Below are positions 1 to 5,428 of a stretch of DNA of 7,006 nt, piece by piece (position 1 is the first letter of the stretch; every line of letters starts with the position of its first letter). Where the stretch lies: assembly GCA_014380965.1 (NCBI GenBank), contig JACMIV010000069.1, positions 1 through 7,006 on the forward strand. The letters are read 5' to 3'. Origin of the DNA: Rhizobiaceae bacterium (GTDB lineage: Bacteria > Pseudomonadota > Alphaproteobacteria > Rhizobiales > Rhizobiaceae). The translations under genes and the position numbers were made by a program. The notes beneath the pieces were generated by a model. That model was not told the origin of the DNA and made no database searches. It saw nothing but the letters and a program-made list of their open reading frames with translations.

Positions 1-360
1 GAGGCGCGGCACGTTCTTCATGATGATCGGCTCGCGGAAGATGACGCCGCCGAGGATGTTGCGGATCGTGCCGTTCGGCGACTTCCACATCTTCTTCAGC
101 GAGAATTCCTTCACCCGGTCCTCGTCGGGGGTGATCGTCGCGCATTTGACGCCGACACCGTGCCTTTTGATCGCCTCGGCGGCGTCGACCGTCACCTTGT
201 CGGCGGTCTCGTCGCGGTGCTCGACCGAGAGGTCGTAATAGTCGAGGTCGATGTCGAGATAGGGATGGATCAGCTTGTCCTTGATGAACTGCCAGATGAT
301 CCGTGTCATCTCGTCGCCATCGAGCTCCACGACCGGATTGGCCACCTTGATCTTCGCCAT
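1..360 (-). CDS. icd: NADP-dependent isocitrate dehydrogenase, N-terminal part (runs off left edge)
   Basis: This enzyme decarboxylates isocitrate to 2-oxoglutarate with NADP+ in the cytoplasmic TCA cycle. The minus strand reads 120 codons from an ATG at 360-358 and is still open at base 1. It begins [20 protein letters not shown], the standard opening of the eukaryotic-type homodimeric enzymes. SPNGTIRN at residues 94-101 is the substrate-binding loop, with Ser94 and Arg100, and FRE at 108-110 supplies a further conserved Arg. The family is about 404 residues long, so roughly 285 residues, including the metal-binding aspartates, lie outside the window. A Shine-Dalgarno AAGGA (complement of 369-373) sits 8 bases before the ATG and fixes the start. 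The gene is divergent from the carboxylesterase. Identification is close to certain; only the truncation by the window edge limits it. Confidence 0.97.
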   Translation of the reverse strand, partial: MAKIKVANPVVELDGDEMTRIIWQFIKDKLIHPYLDIDLDYYDLSVEHRDETADKVTVDAAEAIKRHGVGVKCATITPDEDRVKEFSLKKMWKSPNGTIRNILGGVIFREPIIMKNVPRL

Positions 361-447
361 CTCTATTTTCCTTGGAGTTTTGGATCGGTGCCTCGGCGGA
401 CCGTTCCGGATACGGGGTTCGGGAGCCCCTTTCATGGACACGCGCGG

Positions 448-477
448 CCTATAGCATCGCGATCCGCAGACTGAAAG
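448..477 (-). promoter_or_regulatory. Possible sigma-70-type promoter for icd
   Basis: On the minus strand a -10-like TATAGG (complement of 448-453) lies 88 bases before the icd start codon, with a poor -35 candidate CTTTCA (complement of 472-477) 18 bases further upstream. The -10 fits the alphaproteobacterial housekeeping pattern; the -35 matches only partly. This is inference from motif and position. Confidence 0.35.
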
Positions 478-609
478 CAACGGCGGAAACGGGCTGAAAA
501 GCGCCTCGCGCGGCAACACATGCGCCGGCCCGGCATTAGGGGGCGGGAGCCTTCGGAGGGCGGGGCGGATTCGGGAGGACCGGCCCGCGGATGCAAGGGG
601 ACTACCGCC

Positions 610-2085
610 ATGACCGTCGTATCCGTCGCCACTTCGTGCGAGGTCGTCAACGGGCGCCGCACGTTCGGGATCTCGCGCTTTCTCGGCATTCCCTATGCCG
701 AGCCACCAATGGGCGAGGCGCGCTTTGCCGCCCCGCGGCGGAGGGTAGCTTTCACACGGCCCTTCGACGCCTTCGCATACGGGGCGTCCGCTCCTCAGCG
801 CCGGTCGCTCCCCGAGCCGCTCGCCCGCATCGCCGGGACGCTCGTACGGTTCGACGAGGATTGCCTTCACCTCAACATCTGGACACCCGACACGGGGGCC
901 AAACTTCCCGTCCTCGTCTTCATCCATGGCGGCGGCTTCGTCATCGGATCCGGCGCGCAATATCCCGGCGGCGATCTGGCGACGCGCGGCGACATCGTGG
1001 TCGTCACGATCAACTACCGGCTCGGCCTCCTCGGGTTCAATGCGTTCGACGAGGTCTTCGAGGGCGACCGGCGCTTCGCCGCCAATGCGGGACTGCTCGA
1101 CCAGGTGATCGCGCTCGAATGGGTGAGGGACAATATCGAAGCGTTCGGCGGCGATCCCGAAGCGGTCACGATCGCCGGCGAGTCGGCGGGAGCGGTGTCG
1201 GTCGCATTCCACCTCGTCCACGACCGCTCGGCGCCGCTGTTTCACAAAGCGGTCGTCCAGTCCGGCGGACTCAACCTCTTTTATCCCAAGGGGGAGGCCG
1301 TCCGCGTCACCCGAGACATCCTGTCGGAGATGGGCGCCCTGCGCGATCCCAGCCGGCTTCTACGTTTCGATACTGCAAGCTTCGGGCGTGCGATGGGAGC
1401 GCTCCGGCATCGCCATATCGGGATCCTCTCGCGGCCTTACGTGGACGGGACGACGATTCCCGACCTTCCCCTGCCGGTGCTCTACGACAGGATGAAGCCC
1501 GTGCCGCTCATCGTCGGCACGAACCGCGACGAGTTCTCTTTCTTCACCGAACTGCCGATGTTTCCGGTCAAGTCGGACATGCGGTCCCTCCAGGCGATGG
1601 TGGCGGCGGAGGCCGGTCAGGAGCGCGCCAAGATCGTCCGCGCACTCTACCGCGACACGAAGAAGGACCGGATCGCACTTGGAACGGACATCATGTTCCG
1701 CATGCCGGCAATCCATCTCGCCGATGCGCATGCGCTGCGGGCGCCGACCTTCTCCTACCGGCTCGACTGGGAGGCCAAGGGTGTCCTGTCCGGGCTCGGC
1801 GCCACCCATTCGGTCGATCTGCCGCTGCTGTTCGAAGATTTCCTCAAACCCTTCCGCTCGGTTTATCTCGGCCTCCTGCCCGATCATGCGCGCCACGCGC
1901 TGGGCGAACGGATGCGGGATCATTGGGTCGCCTTCGTCAGGGACGGGCGACCGGGGCCTGCATGGCCGCTCTATCGGCCGGATGCGCGGCGGACGATGAT
2001 CCTCGGCGTCAAGGATCGCGTCGCCGACGATCCGGAGGCGACGCGGCGCCTCGCCTTTGCGGGCGTCGACGGCTTCACGCTCTGA
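610..2085 (+). CDS. Type-B carboxylesterase/lipase family hydrolase
   Basis: A serine alpha/beta-hydrolase of the carboxylesterase type-B family, which cleaves carboxylic esters; the natural substrate cannot be deduced. I start it at ATG 610 (491 residues), which has AAGGGG at 595-600. An in-frame ATG at 520 has no Shine-Dalgarno and would add 30 low-complexity residues not expected in the family. Family landmarks are all present: [10 protein letters not shown] near residue 24, the EDCLHLNIW signature at 83-91, oxyanion-hole HGGGF at 106-110, nucleophile elbow GESAG at 190-194 with Ser192, acidic residue Glu308 in GTNRDE, and His400 in [11 protein letters not shown]. The triad is therefore intact and the length normal for bacterial members. 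I see no signal peptide, so it is probably cytoplasmic. It stands alone between icd and trmJ, 129 bases before the trmJ start, and looks accessory (detoxification or nutrient use) rather than part of a pathway here. No clear promoter or terminator was found. Confidence 0.93.
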   Translation: MTVVSVATSCEVVNGRRTFGISRFLGIPYAEPPMGEARFAAPRRRVAFTRPFDAFAYGASAPQRRSLPEPLARIAGTLVRFDEDCLHLNIWTPDTGAKLPVLVFIHGGGFVIGSGAQYPGGDLATRGDIVVVTINYRLGLLGFNAFDEVFEGDRRFAANAGLLDQVIALEWVRDNIEAFGGDPEAVTIAGESAGAVSVAFHLVHDRSAPLFHKAVVQSGGLNLFYPKGEAVRVTRDILSEMGALRDPSRLLRFDTASFGRAMGALRHRHIGILSRPYVDGTTIPDLPLPVLYDRMKPVPLIVGTNRDEFSFFTELPMFPVKSDMRSLQAMVAAEAGQERAKIVRALYRDTKKDRIALGTDIMFRMPAIHLADAHALRAPTFSYRLDWEAKGVLSGLGATHSVDLPLLFEDFLKPFRSVYLGLLPDHARHALGERMRDHWVAFVRDGRPGPAWPLYRPDARRTMILGVKDRVADDPEATRRLAFAGVDGFTL

Positions 2086-2156
2086 ATCACCAACCTCTAA
2101 GATCGATTCCGAAACGTCGAGCAACACGTTGATTCTCATTGCGACCGTGCTCGGGT

Positions 2157-2186
2157 CTTGGCCGCGGCTCGAAGGGGTTGTATCAG
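2157..2186 (+). promoter_or_regulatory. Putative housekeeping promoter of trmJ-murI
   Basis: TTGGCC at 2158-2163 and TATCAG at 2181-2186 are separated by exactly 17 bases. Each matches four of six positions of the sigma-70 consensus, and the flanking C2157 also fits the rhizobial CTTGAC form. Transcription would start near 2192, giving a 5' leader of about 23 nt before GTG 2215. This argues against the upstream TTG at 2158 as a start codon, because that codon would be part of the -35 box. Confidence 0.45.
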
Positions 2187-2214
2187 CGAGCCGACGATCG
2201 GGGAGCGAAATCGC

Positions 2215-3045
2215 GTGACACAAACGGACAGGAGCGCGGCGGGGTTGGCGGGCGAGGGGCTCGAAGCGGTGGGACCCGCGATCGTCCTTGTCGAGCCTCA
2301 GCTCGGCGAGAACATCGGCATGGTGGCGCGGGCGATGGCGAATTTCGACCTTCGCGATCTGCGCATCGTCGCTCCGCGCGACGGCTGGCCGAACGAGCGG
2401 GCGCGGGCGGCGGCCTCCGGCGCAATTCACGTGATCGATGCCGCGCGGGTCTTCGCCGGTGTGGAGGAGGCGGTCGCCGACCTTACCTATGTGGTCGCGA
2501 CGACGGCGCGGCCGCGCGACAGCCTGAAACCCGTGCGTGGGCCGGACGAGGCGGGGACGGATTTGCGCGGGCGCATCTCGGCGGGTCAACCGGCCGGTAT
2601 TCTCTTTGGGCGCGAGCGCTTCGGCCTCTCGAACGAGGAGGTCGGCCTTGCCGACGAGATCGTCACGTTTCCGGTCAACCCTGCCTTCGCCTCGCTTAAT
2701 ATCGCGCAGGCGGTGCTGCTCATGAGCTACGAATGGATGCGCTCGGGCGAGGAGATGGCCAAGGGGCGCGCCCACGTGCCGACCGAGGCGCCGCCTGCCG
2801 AGAAGGTCGATCTCTATCGCTTCCTCGACCATCTGGAGGGAACGCTCGACACGGCGCAGTATTTCCACCCGCCGGAGAAACGCACCGCCATGACGCAGAA
2901 GGTGCGCACGATCCTGACGCGGGCGGCCTTCAGCGAAATGGAGGTGCGCACGCTGCGCGGCATGTTGCGCCATATCGAGCGGCGGATGAAGGCGGGGCCG
3001 GGGAAGCGGTCGAATGGCGCTCCGGCCGGGGACGAAACAGCGTGA
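2215..3045 (+). CDS. trmJ: tRNA (cytidine/uridine-2'-O-)-methyltransferase TrmJ, SPOUT family
   Basis: A SPOUT-class methyltransferase of TrmH group 1, which uses S-adenosylmethionine to 2'-O-methylate nucleotide 32 of certain tRNAs. The GTG at 2215 gives 276 residues and has GGGGAG at 2200-2205 nine bases upstream; a TTG at 2158 would add 19 unsupported residues. The three SPOUT motifs are present: [18 protein letters not shown] at 24-41 with Asn33 and Arg39, [14 protein letters not shown] at 129-142, and [16 protein letters not shown] at 152-167. The last two form the trefoil knot that binds SAM. The C-terminal 100 residues are helical and charged, as in TrmJ, and include [11 protein letters not shown] and a run of R/K-rich helices. 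TrmJ is distinguished from other SpoU proteins by the LVEPQ.GENIG opening and this C-terminal extension. The stop overlaps the murI start (GTGA, 3042-3045), so the two are probably one translationally coupled operon. The exact tRNA targets in this organism are inferred from the family. Confidence 0.92.
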   Translation: MTQTDRSAAGLAGEGLEAVGPAIVLVEPQLGENIGMVARAMANFDLRDLRIVAPRDGWPNERARAAASGAIHVIDAARVFAGVEEAVADLTYVVATTARPRDSLKPVRGPDEAGTDLRGRISAGQPAGILFGRERFGLSNEEVGLADEIVTFPVNPAFASLNIAQAVLLMSYEWMRSGEEMAKGRAHVPTEAPPAEKVDLYRFLDHLEGTLDTAQYFHPPEKRTAMTQKVRTILTRAAFSEMEVRTLRGMLRHIERRMKAGPGKRSNGAPAGDETA

Positions 3046-3848
3046 GCGAGCGCCCGGTCCTTCTCTTCGATTCCGGCGTCGGCGGCCTCACGGTGTTGCG
3101 TGAGGCGCGCGTGCTTATGCCCGGACGGCGCTTCGTCTACGTCGCCGACGATGCGGCGTTTCCATACGGCGATTGGGAGGAGGAGGCGCTGCGGGCGCGG
3201 CTCGTCGAACTTTTCGGCCGCCTCATCGCCGAGCACGATCCGCTGATCGCGGTCATTCCCTGCAACACGGCTTCGACGCTCGCGCTCGGCGACCTGCGCG
3301 CCGCCTATCCCGAGATGCGCTTCGTCGGCACGGTGCCGGCGATCAAGCCGGCGGCGGAGCGCACGCGATCGGGCCTCGTCTCGGTGTTGGCGACGCCGGG
3401 AACGGTGAAACGGCAGTACACGCGCGATCTCATCCGGCAATGGGCATCGAAATGCCATGTCCGGCTCGTCGGCAGCGTTCATCTGGCGGCGCTGGCCGAG
3501 GCCTACATGCGGACCGGCTTTGTCGACGAGGAGGCGGTGCGTGCGGAGATACTGCCCTGCTTCATGGAGGAGGACGGGCGCCGCACCGACATCGTGGTGC
3601 TCGCCTGCACGCATTACCCGTTTCTCGTCAACCGCATGCGCAAGACGGCGCCGTGGCCGGTGGACTGGCTCGATCCCGCAGAGGCGATCGCCCGTCGGAT
3701 GCTGACGCTGCTGCCGCGTGTAGAGGGTACCGAGAACGGAGCCCAACGCGGAGGAGAACCGCAGGGTGCAGATCGGGCCATCTTCACATCCGGGCCCCCG
3801 GACCAGGCGACGCTCTGGCTTGTGCGCGGTTTCGGGCTTGCCGCCTGA
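3042..3848 (+). CDS. murI: Glutamate racemase
   Basis: This enzyme interconverts L- and D-glutamate to supply D-Glu for peptidoglycan in the cytoplasm. It starts at GTG 3042, which overlaps the trmJ stop by four bases and has GGGGA at 3028-3032, nine bases upstream; the 268-residue product is of usual length. An open frame continues upstream, but that part is an out-of-frame reading of trmJ. The Asp/Glu racemase two-domain pattern is clear: FDSGVGG at 9-15 (Asp10, Ser11), FPYGD at 40-44, catalytic CNTAS with Cys74 at 74-78, and the second catalytic ACTHYP with Cys189 and His191 at 188-193. Both cysteines of the two-base mechanism are intact, so the enzyme should be active. A stretch at about 229-245 is G/E/Q-rich and probably a flexible loop before the last helix. 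Coupling to trmJ suggests shared expression rather than shared function. Confidence 0.95.
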   Translation: MSERPVLLFDSGVGGLTVLREARVLMPGRRFVYVADDAAFPYGDWEEEALRARLVELFGRLIAEHDPLIAVIPCNTASTLALGDLRAAYPEMRFVGTVPAIKPAAERTRSGLVSVLATPGTVKRQYTRDLIRQWASKCHVRLVGSVHLAALAEAYMRTGFVDEEAVRAEILPCFMEEDGRRTDIVVLACTHYPFLVNRMRKTAPWPVDWLDPAEAIARRMLTLLPRVEGTENGAQRGGEPQGADRAIFTSGPPDQATLWLVRGFGLAA

Positions 3849-3926
3849 AATCGCCGGATCGGCATGTTTCCCGACGTGAGCGAGACAGTGCAGCGCAAAT
3901 AATTCGAGCCATGCTTTGCCCTATGG

Positions 3927-3951
3927 GGAACGTCAGGGAGGGCGGGGCGTT
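3927..3951 (+). promoter_or_regulatory. EcfG (general stress sigma factor) promoter motif for the YqaE-family gene
   Basis: GGAAC at 3927-3931 and CGTT at 3948-3951 are separated by exactly 16 bases. That is the consensus -35/-10 pair and spacing for the alphaproteobacterial extracytoplasmic sigma factor EcfG (called RpoE2 or SigT in some species). Transcription would begin around 3957-3959, giving a leader of about 35 nt to the ATG at 3994. A stress-type membrane protein immediately downstream fits the prediction. No other correctly spaced copy was noticed in the intergenic regions of the window. Confidence 0.65.
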
Positions 3952-3993
3952 CGGGGTGCGAATGGAACCTCGAGCAAAACGGACACGCCCCGC

Positions 3994-4152
3994 ATGGATA
4001 TCATCCGCATCATCATCGCGATCTTTCTGCCGCCCTTGGCAGTCCTGACGCAGGTCGGCCTCGGCAAGCATTTCTGGATCAACCTCGTGCTGACGCTGCT
4101 CGGCTGGCTTCCAGGCGTGATCCACGCTTTCTACGTGATCGGGAAGTACTGA
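3994..4152 (+). CDS. YqaE/Pmp3 family small hydrophobic membrane protein
   Basis: A 52-residue protein with two membrane segments (about residues 4-21 and 29-49) joined by a short GLGKHFW loop. It carries the family hallmarks: a PPL motif in the first segment (residues 13-15), FWIN.VLTLLGW (27-37) and PGVIHAFYVI (40-49). Members (yeast Pmp3, plant RCI2, E. coli YqaE) sit in the inner or plasma membrane and are linked to salt, cold and membrane-potential stress; the biochemical action is not settled. The ATG at 3994 is chosen because the family starts exactly here. An upstream in-frame TTG at 3916 would precede the apparent promoter. The Shine-Dalgarno is weak (GGA at 3981-3983), so translation may be modest or regulated. 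It lies 145 bases after murI with its own EcfG-type promoter, so it is probably monocistronic and stress-induced. The family call is firm; the role is inferred. Confidence 0.92.
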   Translation: MDIIRIIIAIFLPPLAVLTQVGLGKHFWINLVLTLLGWLPGVIHAFYVIGKY

Positions 4153-4310
4153 GGTCGCAAACGTGCGATCCTATCGCCGACAGCGGGTCGTCGTGTCGAA
4201 GCCGGACTCGACGAGAAGGGGACCTTGCTCCCCGACGACCTCTCGGTGTTTGGCTTTCCCATCATGGAGGTCGAACTGCACCCGGTTCCCTCGCCACCGG
4301 CCGTCATCGG
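4153..4310. other. Non-coding stretch between yqaE-type gene and rpsD promoter
   Basis: I find no convincing gene here. It contains a small hairpin at 4155-4168 (TCGCA/TGCGA, loop AACG) just after the yqaE-type stop, which is at best a weak terminator because no real T-run follows. It also contains a larger foldable block at 4185-4241, listed separately. The reading frame that continues past the yqaE-type stop stays open to 4392 and shows G/C-rich third positions over about 4195-4290, but has no ribosome binding site and matches nothing I recognise. A minus-strand frame of 67 codons (4131-4334) also looks spurious. Confidence 0.5.
4185..4241 (+). other. Possible structured RNA element (three-way junction fold)
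   Basis: GGTCGTCG at 4186-4193 is perfectly complementary to CGACGACC at 4233-4240, with a G-T pair possible outside it. The enclosed bases form two further hairpins: GTCGA 4195-4199 with TCGAC 4208-4212, and GGGA 4219-4222 with TCCC 4229-4232. Together they make a compact three-way junction. It lies downstream of the yqaE-type gene, so it could be a 3' untranslated structure or a separate small RNA. No dedicated promoter is evident, and GC-rich DNA folds easily by chance, so this is tentative. Confidence 0.3.
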
Positions 4311-4340
4311 GTTGACATCATTCCATCCTTTCACTAGGCA
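4311..4340 (+). promoter_or_regulatory. Housekeeping promoter of rpsD
   Basis: A perfect -35 TTGACA at 4312-4317 is followed after 17 bases by TAGGCA at 4335-4340. Read in the rhizobial form, this is GTTGAC-N17-CTAGGC against the CTTGAC/CTATAT consensus. The predicted start is near 4346-4348. That gives rpsD an unusually long leader of about 170 nt, whose folds are described separately. Confidence 0.6.
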
Positions 4341-4345
4341 GACCC

Positions 4346-4519
4346 CAGCAGGACGAGCGCTAGCGCCCGTCCTGTTTCAACGTGTCCCGTGATCGGCCCC
4401 GCATCGCGCGTCGGCTGGTCTGTCGGCCTTTCCCACAAAAGCGTGGGATCGGGCAGAGGAGGGTGCGTTTCCTCGCCCGGCCGGATGGGCCGCCGGGTTT
4501 TCAATTCGAAGGAAATGCT
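4346..4519 (+). promoter_or_regulatory. Structured rpsD leader, candidate S4 autoregulatory element
   Basis: Four foldable elements fill the leader. Hairpin 1: CAGGACG 4349-4355 with CGTCCTG 4368-4374, plus GCG/CGC inside and a CTAG loop, right at the predicted transcript start. Hairpin 2: TCCCAC 4431-4436 with GTGGGA 4443-4448. Hairpin 3: CGGGC 4450-4454 with GCCCG 4475-4479, then GAGGA 4456-4460 with TCCTC 4470-4474, one bulged A. Hairpin 4: CCCGGC 4476-4481 with GCCGGG 4492-4497, followed by TTTT. Hairpins 3 and 4 share 4476-4479, so both cannot form fully at once. TTTCCT 4468-4473 is also complementary to AGGAAA 4510-4515, which includes the Shine-Dalgarno. S4 represses its own operon through mRNA structures in E. 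coli and Bacillus; that this leader does so is inference. Confidence 0.45.
4476..4501 (+). terminator. Terminator-like hairpin inside the rpsD leader (possible attenuator)
   Basis: A 6-bp all-GC stem (CCCGGC/GCCGGG, 4476-4481 with 4492-4497), extendable by GG/CC across a one-base bulge, is followed directly by TTTT at 4498-4501. It sits 18 bases before the rpsD start codon. The T-run is short, so termination would be partial. It overlaps the preceding hairpin, as expected for a terminator/antiterminator pair. It may equally be a simple stable stem. Confidence 0.35.
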
Positions 4520-5137
4520 GTGACGAAGCGCGCAGAATCAAAGTACAAAATCGATCGCCGCATGGGCGAAAACATCTGGGGCCGTCCGAAGTCCCCGGTC
4601 AACCGCCGCCAGTACGGCCCGGGCCAGCACGGCCAGCGGCGCAAGGGCAAGGTCTCCGACTTCGGCGTTCAGCTCCGCGCCAAGCAGAAGCTGAAAGGCT
4701 ATTACGGGGACGTCTCCGAGAAGCAGTTCCGCAAGACTTACGAGGAAGCTGCGCGCCGCAAGGGCGACACCTCGGAAAACCTGATCGGCCTGCTCGAGAG
4801 CCGGCTCGACGCCGTCGTGTTCCGTTCGAAGTTCGTCGCCACGGTCTTCGCTGCGCGCCAGTTCGTCAATCACGGCCATATCAACGTCAATGGCGTGCGC
4901 ACGAACATCGGCTCCTATCTCTGCAAGGCCGGCGACGTGATCGAGATCCGTCCGAAATCGAAGCAGCTCGCCGTCGTCCTGGAGGCGACGCAGCTCGCCG
5001 AGCGTGACGTTCCTGACTATATCGAGGCCGATCACCAGAAGATGGTTGCGACCTACCAGCGTGTTCCTGGCCTTTCGGATGTGCCCTACGCCGTCCAGAT
5101 GGAACCGAACCTCGTCGTCGAGTTCTACTCGCGCTAA
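4520..5137 (+). CDS. rpsD: 30S ribosomal protein S4
   Basis: S4 is a primary 16S rRNA-binding protein that nucleates assembly of the 30S body and affects decoding accuracy. The GTG at 4520 gives exactly 205 residues, the usual alphaproteobacterial length, and follows GAAGGA at 4508-4513 by six bases. The frame stays open upstream to 4382, but those residues do not resemble S4. The N-terminal domain reads [19 protein letters not shown], then the [12 protein letters not shown] loop (33-44) and [12 protein letters not shown] (52-63). The S4 RNA-binding domain spans about 94-157 ([10 protein letters not shown]...[12 protein letters not shown]...CKAGDVIEI). The C terminus [18 protein letters not shown] is typical. 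The N-terminal zinc cysteine cluster of some S4 proteins is absent; Cys135 is the only cysteine. The gene stands outside the alpha operon, as in other Hyphomicrobiales, with its own promoter, a long structured leader and a strong terminator. Confidence 0.98.
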   Translation: MTKRAESKYKIDRRMGENIWGRPKSPVNRRQYGPGQHGQRRKGKVSDFGVQLRAKQKLKGYYGDVSEKQFRKTYEEAARRKGDTSENLIGLLESRLDAVVFRSKFVATVFAARQFVNHGHINVNGVRTNIGSYLCKAGDVIEIRPKSKQLAVVLEATQLAERDVPDYIEADHQKMVATYQRVPGLSDVPYAVQMEPNLVVEFYSR

Positions 5138-5161
5138 TGTGCTGAGCGAAGGATCGACAGG

Positions 5162-5186
5162 AAAGGCCGCCTTGTGCGGCCTTTTT
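5162..5186 (+). terminator. Rho-independent terminator of rpsD
   Basis: AAAGGCCGC at 5162-5170 pairs with GCGGCCTTT at 5176-5184 in a 9-bp stem with a 5-base CTTGT loop. The run of T residues at 5182-5186 follows directly. It begins 25 bases after the rpsD stop and should end that transcript efficiently, leaving ttcA to its own promoter. Confidence 0.92.
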
Positions 5187-5211
5187 GCTATGGAAGGGAC
5201 GGTAGCGGATG

Positions 5212-5349
5212 GGCACCTTCTCCGTTGTGGGGAAGGTGCCGCGAAGGGTGGATGAGGGCGCGCAGCACGTAAGAAGTACTCCTTCGGTTCATGCCTTTGA
5301 AAAGAGCCTCTCATCCCGCCGCCGCGACCTTCTCCCCGCAGCGGAGAAG
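5212..5349. repeat. RIME-like palindromic intergenic repeat
   Basis: Two arms, 5219-5258 and 5308-5347, are imperfect inverted copies of each other: both contain TCTCCGyTGyGGGG, AAGGT and GGATGAG when read in the same sense. Each arm also begins with its own hairpin. GGCACCTTCTCC 5212-5223 pairs with GGGGAAGGTGCC 5229-5240 over 12 positions with one G-T pair, and CTTCTCC 5329-5335 pairs with GGAGAAG 5343-5349. The wording resembles the abundant mosaic palindromic repeats (RIME and related families) found between genes in rhizobia. It is probably non-autonomous and carries no gene. The exact family cannot be assigned without comparison to other copies. Confidence 0.7.
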
Positions 5350-5374
5350 AAAGTTTTCCTCATGCGCGCCGTCT

Positions 5375-5403
5375 TTGTCATTCGCCGCGTGGTTCGTTAA
5401 AGA
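5375..5403 (+). promoter_or_regulatory. Possible promoter of ttcA
   Basis: TTGTCA at 5375-5380 matches five of six -35 positions and is followed after 17 bases by TAAAGA at 5398-5403, which matches three of six -10 positions. Transcription would start around 5410 and give a leader of about 20 nt. It lies just beyond the RIME-like repeat. Confidence 0.4.
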
Positions 5404-5428
5404 CGTCGGCGACGGGAAGGACATTGCC

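Noticed and set aside
520..609. Upstream ATG as start of the carboxylesterase
   Set aside because: There is no Shine-Dalgarno before 520, the added 30 residues are glycine/arginine-rich with no family counterpart, and ATG 610 has AAGGGG at a workable distance.
2113..2130. AACGT/ACGTT hairpin after the carboxylesterase
   Set aside because: A 5-bp AT-containing stem with an 8-base loop and no T-run is too weak to call a terminator.
591..2132. A 513-codon plus-strand frame over the carboxylesterase
   Set aside because: It is an arginine- and proline-rich out-of-frame reading; the carboxylesterase frame carries all catalytic motifs.
2158..2214. TTG 2158 as start of trmJ
   Set aside because: GTG 2215 has a good GGGGAG site and matches family length, while the TTG falls inside the apparent -35 box.
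1360..2973. A 537-codon open frame on the minus strand
   Set aside because: It lies antisense to the carboxylesterase and trmJ genes, both of which have complete family motifs. Its translation is arginine/histidine-rich and low in structure, typical of the shadow of GC-rich genes.
3853..3863. GCCG/CGGC hairpin after murI as a terminator
   Set aside because: Only a 4-bp stem with a 3-base loop and no proper T-run. No convincing terminator was found after murI.
4346..4519. Signal recognition particle RNA, 6S RNA or riboswitch in the rpsD leader
   Set aside because: The conserved SRP tetraloop region and known riboswitch cores I could recall are not present; the folds fit an r-protein leader better.
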